A stretch of DNA of 10,975 nucleotides from Bacteroidota bacterium (GTDB lineage Bacteria; Bacteroidota; Ignavibacteria; Ignavibacteriales; Melioribacteraceae), in assembly GCA_023447335.1 (NCBI GenBank), contig JAEXOD010000212.1, positions 1-10,975 on the forward strand, read 5' to 3'. Shown piece after piece: positions 1-6,433 of this stretch. The notes beneath the pieces were generated by a model. It worked only from the letters and a program-made list of their open reading frames with translations. It made no database searches and was not told where the DNA came from. Made by a program: the position numbers and the translations under genes. Each line of letters starts with the position of its first letter. Position 1 is the first letter of the stretch.

Positions 1-249
1 AGCTTGAATGATATTGTATTTAAAATGAAAGAAGGGGAGTTAAGTTATCCTAAACGTTTGGATTTAGATAAAAAAACATATGGCTTTCATATTGTTAAAT
101 TAGTGAAAAGAACAGCAGAACACAAACCAACTTTAGAAACAGATTTTGACGAACTTAAAAAACTTGCTGAATACAGCAAAAAAGAAAAACTTTATAATGT
201 ATGGTTAGAAGAATTAAGGCAATCGATATTTTGGGAAATTAAAATCTAG
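1..249 (+). CDS. PpiC/SurA-type peptidyl-prolyl cis-trans isomerase, C-terminal end (5' partial)
   Basis: The reading frame is open from the first base and ends at TAG 247-249, leaving 82 codons of a protein that begins outside the window. The visible start matches the end of a parvulin (rotamase) domain: VFKMKEGELSYP corresponds to the conserved 'F.m..GelS.P' turn, and GFHIVKLVKR to the final 'G.Hi.kv..r' strand. It is followed by a charged helical tail with a WLEELR segment, as in SurA/PpiC chaperones. Members isomerise proline peptide bonds and help fold secreted or outer-membrane proteins in the periplasm. The signal peptide and most of the fold are not visible, so localisation is inferred from family. 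The stop codon overlaps the ribosome binding site of the MoxR gene, which suggests co-transcription. Family is fairly certain; the exact subfamily is not. Confidence 0.85.
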   Translation, partial: SLNDIVFKMKEGELSYPKRLDLDKKTYGFHIVKLVKRTAEHKPTLETDFDELKKLAEYSKKEKLYNVWLEELRQSIFWEIKI

Positions 250-253
250 GAAA
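248..253 (+). promoter_or_regulatory. Ribosome binding site of the MoxR gene, overlapping the upstream stop codon
   Basis: AGGAAA lies five bases before the TTG at 259-261 and shares its first bases with the TAG stop of the isomerase gene. It supports the TTG as the start: no ATG occurs in frame before residue 86, and the next in-frame TTG, near residue 42, would cut off the conserved IIGQ segment. Confidence 0.6.
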
Positions 254-258
254 CAGTT

Positions 259-1245
259 TTGAGTAATTTTGATAATAATAAAGATATTGAATTAGTCGAG
301 AAATTTAAGATTTCGGTTAAAAATATAAAAAAAGAACTTAGCAAGGTAATTATCGGGCAAGATGAGATAATTGATAATCTTTTGGTAAGTTTGTTTGCAA
401 AAGGGCATTCTTTATTAATCGGAGTACCCGGATTGGCGAAAACATTAATAATTAAATCATTGGCAGATGTTGTAGATCTTTCGTTTAATAGGATCCAATT
501 TACGCCTGATTTAATGCCGAGTGACATAACCGGTACCGAGATAATTGAAGAAGACAAAGTAACCGGAAAACGTTCTTTTCGATATGTTAAAGGACCCATT
601 TTCTCTAATATAATACTTGCGGATGAGATAAATCGTACTCCTCCTAAAACACAATCTGCATTATTAGAAGCAATGCAGGAACATAAAATTACTGCAGTAG
701 GGAATATTTATGAACTGCCTAATCCCTTTTTTGTATTGGCAACCCAAAATCCTATTGAGCAAGAAGGAACTTATCCTTTGCCCGAAGCTCAATTAGATAG
801 GTTTATGTTTAATTTATGGCTAACATATCCGACTATAGCAGAAGAAAAAGAAATAATAAAGAGCACTACTAGCGAATATATACCTCAATTAAATAAAGTT
901 ATAAATAAAGGGGAAATAATTTCATTTCAGGAATTAATTCGAAAGGTTCCTATAGCAGATAATGTGATTGAGTATGCAGTAAATTTTGTTAACTCAACCC
1001 GAAAAGGGAAAATTGAAAAATTGGATAATTTGATTAATTGGGGTGCAGGACCAAGAGCAACTCAAAATCTTGTTCTTGCTGCAAAAACTTTTGCAATTAT
1101 GAGCGGGAAATATACTCCTGTTATCGATGACATAAAAAAGTTTTTAATTCCTGTATTACGTCACCGAATAATTCCAAGTTTTAATGCTGAAGCTGAAGGT
1201 ATTAATTCAGTTGAAATTATAAAAATGATTGAAAAGCTTGTTTAA
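259..1245 (+). CDS. MoxR-family AAA+ ATPase
   Basis: This 328-residue protein has full MoxR length and all the expected motifs. They are the N-terminal VIIGQDEII segment (30-38), Walker A GVPGLAKT (55-62), Walker B ILADEIN (119-125) followed by RTPPKTQSALLEAMQE, sensor 1 ATQNP (161-165) with EQEGTYPLPEAQLDRF after it, and a sensor 2-like GAGPRAT (262-268). The C-terminal lid helices end at residue 328. There is no signal peptide, so it is cytoplasmic. MoxR ATPases act as chaperone-like remodelling enzymes, often with a DUF58/von Willebrand factor A partner. No such partner follows: a terminator comes directly after the stop. Translation starts at TTG 259. The gene is in the same frame as the isomerase upstream, separated only by its TAG and nine bases. 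Family assignment is very secure; the client is unknown. Confidence 0.95.
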   Translation: MSNFDNNKDIELVEKFKISVKNIKKELSKVIIGQDEIIDNLLVSLFAKGHSLLIGVPGLAKTLIIKSLADVVDLSFNRIQFTPDLMPSDITGTEIIEEDKVTGKRSFRYVKGPIFSNIILADEINRTPPKTQSALLEAMQEHKITAVGNIYELPNPFFVLATQNPIEQEGTYPLPEAQLDRFMFNLWLTYPTIAEEKEIIKSTTSEYIPQLNKVINKGEIISFQELIRKVPIADNVIEYAVNFVNSTRKGKIEKLDNLINWGAGPRATQNLVLAAKTFAIMSGKYTPVIDDIKKFLIPVLRHRIIPSFNAEAEGINSVEIIKMIEKLV

Positions 1246-1250
1246 AACAA

Positions 1251-1277
1251 AAAGAACCGCCGGGGAGACGGTTCTTT
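1251..1277. terminator. Bidirectional intrinsic terminator between convergent genes
   Basis: AAAGAACCG (1251-1259) is perfectly complementary to CGGTTCTTT (1269-1277), with a 9-base loop. On the + strand the stem runs into a T tract (1272-1280 is mostly T) and starts 5 bases after the MoxR stop. On the - strand it is followed by TTTTTGTTTT, and it lies about 20 bases past the end of the SusD gene. It can therefore end transcription from both sides. Confidence 0.9.
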
Positions 1278-1297
1278 TTTGCTAGGTAGTTTTATTA

Positions 1298-2719
1298 TTA
1301 ATGCATAAGGAAGGGCGAAACATTGTTAATATTTTGTGATATTAACTTGTTCATGTCATAAGCTATTGTTACGATTTTTGTATTTACATCAAATGTAAAT
1401 TCGTCTAATCCGTAACCGGTCGGAATGAATGAAGGAACATAAACAGTTGTACCGTATTCACCCGGATTAATACTCGGGCTAGCATCTATTTGAGTTTGCA
1501 TAACCGGTAAACGGATTCCTAAATCACTCATTCTTCTGCCTTCACTAAAAAATATTTCTTGTCTAACTAAGTATAAAATTCTATATAAATCTGTTGCGGA
1601 ACTTGCTGCATTTACCTGATCAGGTGTAACAGAAGTATTTGATATAGGAGCAACTTCAACATATGAATTACTACGTTTTTTTACTAATCCGGAGATTCCG
1701 TCTGAATTAGCATCGGACTTCACAATATAGTCATCGTCATTTGGTCTATTTGATCTAGGATCCCTATCTCTAAAAGTCTCTTTAGGTCGGCTTATTGCTA
1801 AATTTATTGCATCAATTAAATGAGTTTTTGCAGTACCTAAATTTCCGTTTACTATTGCTAATTCTGCAAGTATTAAATATGCTTCTTCTGCTTTTAATGC
1901 AGGAATCGGAGTAATTTGAGTAGGATACTTAGGGTCTAAATAATCCAATCTTGGTAAAGGCTGTAAATCATGTAAATTTCTTGTAACAGTAAAAGTATTT
2001 ATAGTATTGTCTAAGTTTACATCATCATATTCGGTTAATAATAAATATTGCGGATCTAATGCTAAGGATGCATTAGCATATTGTTCGGCATTAATCTTAT
2101 CTCCGATTAGTCTATAAGCTCTTGCTAAAGCAAAATTACAACGCTGTAAATTTTCTGCAGAAGCATCTAATTCAATTGATTTTTTGAAGTGCTCTATTCC
2201 GATTGACAAAGCGTCTTTTGCTTTTACCATTCCTCCTTTTTCTTGAATAGGGAAAGCAGAGAAGTTCTCACTCAATAGTAAAAGAGCCATTCCTTTGTAA
2301 AAATAAACGGTTGCAAAATCTTCTTGTGTAGCCTTAGCATCTTTTGGCAATATTACATCAAGTCCGAATAATGCTTTTGCATGTAATGTTTGTAATCTAA
2401 AATAAATTTCTCTTGTATCATCCAAATCAGTTTCACTTGGTAAAATTCCCCAAGGATTATCTGCAATATTTGATAAAAACGTACTTGTATTATCGTAATT
2501 ATCAGAAACTAGTTCAGTATATTTTATTGTAACCATTAAAGCATTAGCAAAATCGAATTTAAGACCGGTAATTAACGGTTCGGCACCACCGGTTGCATCT
2601 TGTAATAACTTTTCTTCTGTTATAGCAGGATTATCAACTTCAGTAGGATCCAATAAGTCACATCCTGCTAAAAGATAAACCGAAAACACTGCGATTATTA
2701 AATATTTATATTTTTTCAT
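1298..2719 (-). CDS. susD-like: SusD/RagB-like outer-membrane lipoprotein (substrate-binding partner of SusC)
   Basis: This 473-residue protein begins with a lipoprotein signal peptide: basic MKKYK, a hydrophobic stretch, then lipobox LLAGC with the acylated cysteine at residue 20, followed by DLLDP, a common start for mature SusD proteins. Residues about 130-230 are helix-rich and TPR-like, as in the SusD scaffold. The family hallmark near the C-terminus, RQEIFFSEGRRMSDL (386-400), matches the usual 'R..El.fEG.R..DL' motif. SusD proteins sit on the cell surface as a lid over the SusC barrel and capture nutrients, classically glycans. The start ATG has AAGGTGA four bases upstream and lies 12 bases after the susC stop, so the two genes are translated from one transcript. 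The substrate is not evident. The central and C-terminal parts differ from Bacteroides starch SusD, so starch should not be assumed. Confidence 0.92.
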   Translation of the reverse strand: MKKYKYLIIAVFSVYLLAGCDLLDPTEVDNPAITEEKLLQDATGGAEPLITGLKFDFANALMVTIKYTELVSDNYDNTSTFLSNIADNPWGILPSETDLDDTREIYFRLQTLHAKALFGLDVILPKDAKATQEDFATVYFYKGMALLLLSENFSAFPIQEKGGMVKAKDALSIGIEHFKKSIELDASAENLQRCNFALARAYRLIGDKINAEQYANASLALDPQYLLLTEYDDVNLDNTINTFTVTRNLHDLQPLPRLDYLDPKYPTQITPIPALKAEEAYLILAELAIVNGNLGTAKTHLIDAINLAISRPKETFRDRDPRSNRPNDDDYIVKSDANSDGISGLVKKRSNSYVEVAPISNTSVTPDQVNAASSATDLYRILYLVRQEIFFSEGRRMSDLGIRLPVMQTQIDASPSINPGEYGTTVYVPSFIPTGYGLDEFTFDVNTKIVTIAYDMNKLISQNINNVSPFLMH

Positions 2720-2731
2720 ATAGTCACCTTT

Positions 2732-5545
2732 TTATAAGTTTACGTTTACACCAAAACGGAATTGTCTTGGAGCAGATAGATCACCAAAGTTATAACCGCC
2801 GGTATTTGGACCTGCAGGCTGATAACCGTTTAATTCCGGATCAGTATTTGAATCAACACCAAATACAGCAACATTGCGAACACTTGCACTTAATGTAACA
2901 CCTTTAAAAATGTTTTCCGGTATCCTATAAATTAATGCTATTTCGCGCAATTTAATCCAATCGGCATCTTCTAACCAAACGTTTGATGCTGTTTGGAACG
3001 AATATTCGTCCGGAACTATAGTCTGGGTGTCATCAGTACCGTTAAAGTATCTTAATACGTTTTTAAGATTAACAAATTGGTGACCGAAAGCAAATTCTGT
3101 TAATGCACTTATTGTTAAGTTTTTATATAAAGTTAAATTAAGTGAAAAACTTCCAAAACTTGTAGGTAAAGGGTTTCCGACTAATTCAGTTTTATAGTTT
3201 CCGTTTCCGGTTGGTACGTTAACTTGAAATACTCCAACAGGATAACCTTCTTCAACTCTTCTTGGTAAAAAAGTGAATGATGCAAGGCTAAAAGGAGAAG
3301 CACCGCCTAAACTAACAACTTTATTATCTAATGTAGAATATGAAATTTTAGTATCAAGAGAAAAGTTTTCTTCTTGAACTATTTGTGCAAATAATGAAAT
3401 CTCCAATCCTTTATTTTCAATTTCGCCGACGTTAGTTAATTGTGTGCTAAAACCGCTTGCTGGGTCTTCAGGTACTAAAAATAAAGCGTCTTTGGTTAAT
3501 TGATTAAAGTAGTTAAATTCTAAAGATACTCTGTCTTGGAATAAGCCTAAATCAAATCCAACGTCAATAGATGAAGTTTTTTCAGGTTTAAGCTGATCGT
3601 TCCCCGGATTTCCACCAGGATTAAATGTAATTCCGGTACTCCCTAAAAAGGCTTGTGCTCCATAACTTCTATCACGTGTAAACGGTGTAGGGAAGTTACC
3701 TGTCATACCCCATGCACCGCGAAGTTTTAAGCTTGATACCGCAACTCTTAAAAATTCGGGGAAGAATGTCTCCTGTGATACTAAATATGCAACACCTGCT
3801 TTTGGATAAAACTGCATACCTATAGCATCACCAAAAGTAGAGTTACCGTCAAGTCTAAATCCTAAATCAAAAAATAATTTATCATACATGCTAATTTGAT
3901 CGCTCAAGAAAAATCCACCATTAAATAATTCACGTTTACTTTCCAAAGCTGAAATTACAGATGCATTATCAAAATCTTCTGTTCCGGGAATTGAAAATCC
4001 TTCACCTTTAGCGTATTCCTCTCTATCGTCTACTCTAAAACCTTGAACTCCAAAGTTTATAGTTTGCTCAATAGAATAAAGTTTTGGTAAATATAAAGTA
4101 CCGGTGTATGACATTGTAATTGTCTGATATTCTCTATCAGCTCTTTCCAACCAACCATTTTCGGTTCCGAAAAAATCACCAATCCCTTTTGAAACAAATA
4201 TTCTTTCTTCGTTCTTACGATAATCTGTACCTATAGTAAATTTATTAGTCCAGAATTTATAAGGGGAATAGTCGAAATTTACTGCTATTCTAAACCTATC
4301 AATATCATCATTAATTTTGGGAGATAACATTATTTTTAACAATGAATCTCTTTCGGCGTCAGTATATCCGTTATCATACGTTCCGCTTTCAAAATCCGAG
4401 AACGGGGAACCGGATGTATTGTTATTAAAAATTCTATTAAATTTATTCTTTGTATAACTGGCTGAAATTTCAAGATTCATTTCAGGAGATAAGTTTACTC
4501 TGAATCCTGTATTCAAGTTATAGTTTTTATTATTGTTTTGATCTTCTTTAATTACACCGTTATTTTGAATCATTTGTCCGCTCAAATTATAAGTAAAAGC
4601 AGCGTTACCTCCTGTTACGGCAGCCTTATAACTTTGATAGTATCCGCTTTGAAACAGATTATTTTTAGCAAAATCGCTTGACATGAATTTTTTTTCAGCT
4701 TCATCAAAACCAGTTGTAACATTAAATGACCATTTGGGGATACCGGGCACACCTTTTTTTGTGAAAATCTGAATTACACCGTTAGAAGCTTCTGAACCGT
4801 ATAAAGTTGAAGCAGCGCCCCCCTTTATAACTTCAACTCTGTCAATTTCTCCTACAACAAGGTCTGCTAATGCAGATGATTCAGCTCCGCCGGTATCTAA
4901 TCTAAGTCTGAATGCATCGTTATTATCAACTCTAACTCCGTCAATATAAATTACAGGAGTAGTTGAAGTAACCGTGCTTTTAACTCCACGCGTAGAAATT
5001 CTACCACTTGTACCGGGCATTCCGGATGAATTGAATGAATTTAAACCGGGAACACGTCCTTGTAACAACTGATCTACAGATTCAATCGGTACATATTTAA
5101 TATCTTCCGATTTAATTGACTCAACATTCGCAGTCAATTTTTTCCTTTCAATAGCCGAGCCTTGACCGGTTACGATGAGTTCAGACATCATCAAAGTGGT
5201 TGGTTGTAAATCGAGATTTAACGTTAGAGTTTTATTAGACTCAATAGTTATATCTCGTTTTGTTTCTTTGTACCCGACATAGCTTACGGTTAATGTATAA
5301 TTACCGACCGGAATATTATCTATTCGGTAATCACCATATAAATTTGTTGAAGCCCCAAGAGCAACATCGGAAATGAATACGTTTGCTCCTATAAGTTCTT
5401 CATTGTTTTTTGAATCGATCACTTTACCTTTTATCGATCCTTTTGCTTCTTGAGCTTCTATCGGATTTAACATTGCACTTAGGAGCAAAATAAACCCGGA
5501 TAAGCAGAATAAGGCAAAAAATGCTTTTGTTTGTTTTGAATACAT
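2732..5545 (-). CDS. susC-like: SusC/RagA-like TonB-dependent outer-membrane transporter
   Basis: This 937-residue protein has an N-terminal signal peptide (hydrophobic 8-25, probable cleavage near EAQ-EA at 32). A carboxypeptidase-regulatory-like beta domain follows (about 36-115; GSIKGKVIDS, then GDYRIDNIPVGNYTLTVSYVGY). A TonB box-like segment SELIVTG lies at 121-127 and the plug domain at about 133-265, with LLQGRVPGL, PVIYIDGVRV and VEVIKGGAASTLYGSEASNG, all typical of the SusC family. The rest is a 22-strand-type beta barrel ending FRFGVNVNL. There is no secretin/TonB N-terminal (STN) domain between signal and carboxypeptidase-like domain, so control through an anti-sigma/ECF relay is not expected. 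SusC imports the ligand captured by SusD, driven by TonB. It is slightly short for the family (often about 1000 residues) but appears complete. The start is supported by AGGAG five bases upstream. Confidence 0.95.
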   Translation of the reverse strand: MYSKQTKAFFALFCLSGFILLLSAMLNPIEAQEAKGSIKGKVIDSKNNEELIGANVFISDVALGASTNLYGDYRIDNIPVGNYTLTVSYVGYKETKRDITIESNKTLTLNLDLQPTTLMMSELIVTGQGSAIERKKLTANVESIKSEDIKYVPIESVDQLLQGRVPGLNSFNSSGMPGTSGRISTRGVKSTVTSTTPVIYIDGVRVDNNDAFRLRLDTGGAESSALADLVVGEIDRVEVIKGGAASTLYGSEASNGVIQIFTKKGVPGIPKWSFNVTTGFDEAEKKFMSSDFAKNNLFQSGYYQSYKAAVTGGNAAFTYNLSGQMIQNNGVIKEDQNNNKNYNLNTGFRVNLSPEMNLEISASYTKNKFNRIFNNNTSGSPFSDFESGTYDNGYTDAERDSLLKIMLSPKINDDIDRFRIAVNFDYSPYKFWTNKFTIGTDYRKNEERIFVSKGIGDFFGTENGWLERADREYQTITMSYTGTLYLPKLYSIEQTINFGVQGFRVDDREEYAKGEGFSIPGTEDFDNASVISALESKRELFNGGFFLSDQISMYDKLFFDLGFRLDGNSTFGDAIGMQFYPKAGVAYLVSQETFFPEFLRVAVSSLKLRGAWGMTGNFPTPFTRDRSYGAQAFLGSTGITFNPGGNPGNDQLKPEKTSSIDVGFDLGLFQDRVSLEFNYFNQLTKDALFLVPEDPASGFSTQLTNVGEIENKGLEISLFAQIVQEENFSLDTKISYSTLDNKVVSLGGASPFSLASFTFLPRRVEEGYPVGVFQVNVPTGNGNYKTELVGNPLPTSFGSFSLNLTLYKNLTISALTEFAFGHQFVNLKNVLRYFNGTDDTQTIVPDEYSFQTASNVWLEDADWIKLREIALIYRIPENIFKGVTLSASVRNVAVFGVDSNTDPELNGYQPAGPNTGGYNFGDLSAPRQFRFGVNVNL

Positions 5546-5550
5546 ACTTG

Positions 5551-5555
5551 CTCCT
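5551..5555 (-). promoter_or_regulatory. Ribosome binding site of the SusC gene
   Basis: On the - strand AGGAG lies five bases before the ATG at 5545-5543. It fixes the chosen start, which also gives a proper signal peptide. Confidence 0.7.
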
Positions 5556-5670
5556 ATTATTTATTTAGTAGATTAAATTTTGTACTATCACAATGCAAAA
5601 AACGTCTATTTTGAACGTAATTACAACAACACAAAAATGTGGTTTTTTTTATTTTATTTTGAAATCGAGG

Positions 5671-5702
5671 TCAAAATACTGCATAAGTATGCAGTATTTT
5701 GA
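5671..5702. repeat. Perfect inverted repeat: candidate operator or terminator hairpin
   Basis: The left arm TCAAAATACTGCATA (5671-5685) is the exact reverse complement of the right arm TATGCAGTATTTTGA (5688-5702), with only AG between them. This gives 15 perfect base pairs of symmetry. It lies about 78 bases beyond the response regulator stop and about 126 bases upstream of the SusC start. As a hairpin it lacks a GC-rich stem and a clean T-run after the stem on either strand, unlike the terminator at 1251-1277. A dimeric DNA-binding protein could use it as an operator, and the neighbouring LuxR-type regulator is the obvious candidate. A weak terminator for the regulator transcript remains possible. 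Confidence 0.75.
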
Positions 5703-5779
5703 AAATTTTGGAGGTGTAAAATGTTTTAATTCGGAAAAATTAAATAATGATCGAGAAATGATATAAGAGGAATAATAAG

Positions 5780-6418
5780 CTAAATTAATCCTTTTCTAAT
5801 TGCTTTTGAAACTGCTTCTGACTGTGAGTGAACATGCAGTTTTTTATAAATATTTCTGATATGATGCCTAACTGTATCAATGCTAATAAATAAGGAATCG
5901 GCTATACCTTGATAATTATTACCTTCTGCCAATGCGGCAAGCACTTCCTTTTCTCGTTGACTTAAGTCATATTCTGATTGAATATTTGCTAAATTGCTAT
6001 TATGATGAAAGACAGTAATAACTTTCCTTGCAATTTGGGCACTCATAGGCGAACCGCCTTCATAAGCTTCTTTTATTGCTTCTAAAAGACGAAGCGGGGG
6101 AGTTTTCTTAACTAAATAACCGCAAGCACCGGCACATAATGCATCAAAAACAACACTATTTTCTTGATATACTGTAAGCATTAAAATGTTCAAATCAGGA
6201 TTAATTTTAATTGCCCTTTTTACTCCTTCAATTCCGTTTATACCCGGTAGACCGATATCCATCAAAACTACATCGGGGTTTAAATCTTCAAGTTTTTCTA
6301 AAAAAGTTTCACATCTATCAAAAGTACTTATACATTTATATCCCGGTGTACCGCTAATTAAAGCTGATAAACCTTCTCGTATAGTATTATTATCTTCTAT
6401 TATTATAACATTTATCAT
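5780..6418 (-). CDS. NarL/FixJ (LuxR)-type response regulator
   Basis: This 212-residue protein has the standard two-domain layout. The receiver domain (about 1-120) shows the acidic pair E8-D9, the phospho-acceptor D54 in VLMDIGLPG, T82 and K104 (YLVKKT). The LuxR-type helix-turn-helix (about 151-212) shows LSQREKEVL, then the recognition region GIADSLFISIDTVRHHIRNIYKKL. No key residue is missing. On phosphorylation such proteins dimerise and bind DNA, usually at inverted repeats. The gene starts 15 bases after the stop of the histidine kinase, its likely phosphodonor. In-frame TAA codons stand shortly before the ATG and no other start lies between; the ribosome site (TGAGAC) is weak. The susC-susD pair is the next unit downstream, so it is a plausible target. 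That target is inferred from position only. Confidence 0.95.
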   Translation of the reverse strand: MINVIIIEDNNTIREGLSALISGTPGYKCISTFDRCETFLEKLEDLNPDVVLMDIGLPGINGIEGVKRAIKINPDLNILMLTVYQENSVVFDALCAGACGYLVKKTPPLRLLEAIKEAYEGGSPMSAQIARKVITVFHHNSNLANIQSEYDLSQREKEVLAALAEGNNYQGIADSLFISIDTVRHHIRNIYKKLHVHSQSEAVSKAIRKGLI

Positions 6419-6433
6419 ATTTGTCTCATTTTA

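Larger units (their letters stand above)
5546..5779 (-). promoter_or_regulatory. Intergenic control region upstream of susCD
   Basis: This 234-base stretch separates the response regulator stop from the SusC start and is the only large gene-free region here. It is very AT-rich and holds a perfect inverted repeat (5671-5702), three direct copies of TATTTTGAA (5607-5615, 5655-5663, 5695-5703), and a weak AT-only hairpin (5725-5744). The susCD promoter must lie here unless the genes are read from further upstream. I looked for the Bacteroidota pattern TTTG ... TAnnTTTG on the - strand and found only partial matches, so I give no promoter position. I see no convincing coding sequence in it. Confidence 0.6.

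Noticed and set aside
246..599. 117-codon open frame on the - strand
   Set aside because: It lies antisense to the N-terminal half of the clear MoxR gene, including Walker A, and shows no protein-family features.
5630..5650. CACA-AAAA-TGTG mini-hairpin followed by eight T on the + strand, terminator-like
   Set aside because: The stem is only four pairs, and no + strand gene lies upstream that would need it; the surrounding genes are all on the - strand.
5710..5729. GGAGGTG followed by ATG on the + strand, looking like a strong translation start
   Set aside because: The frame reads ATG TTT TAA, so it stops after two codons, and no + strand gene follows. On the - strand it gives CACCTCC, resembling the 16S rRNA tail, but it is too short and isolated to build on.
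5725..5744. TTTAATT / AATTAAA inverted repeat as a terminator for the response regulator
   Set aside because: All stem pairs are A-T and no proper T tract follows on the - strand, so it would be too weak; such repeats are expected in AT-rich DNA.
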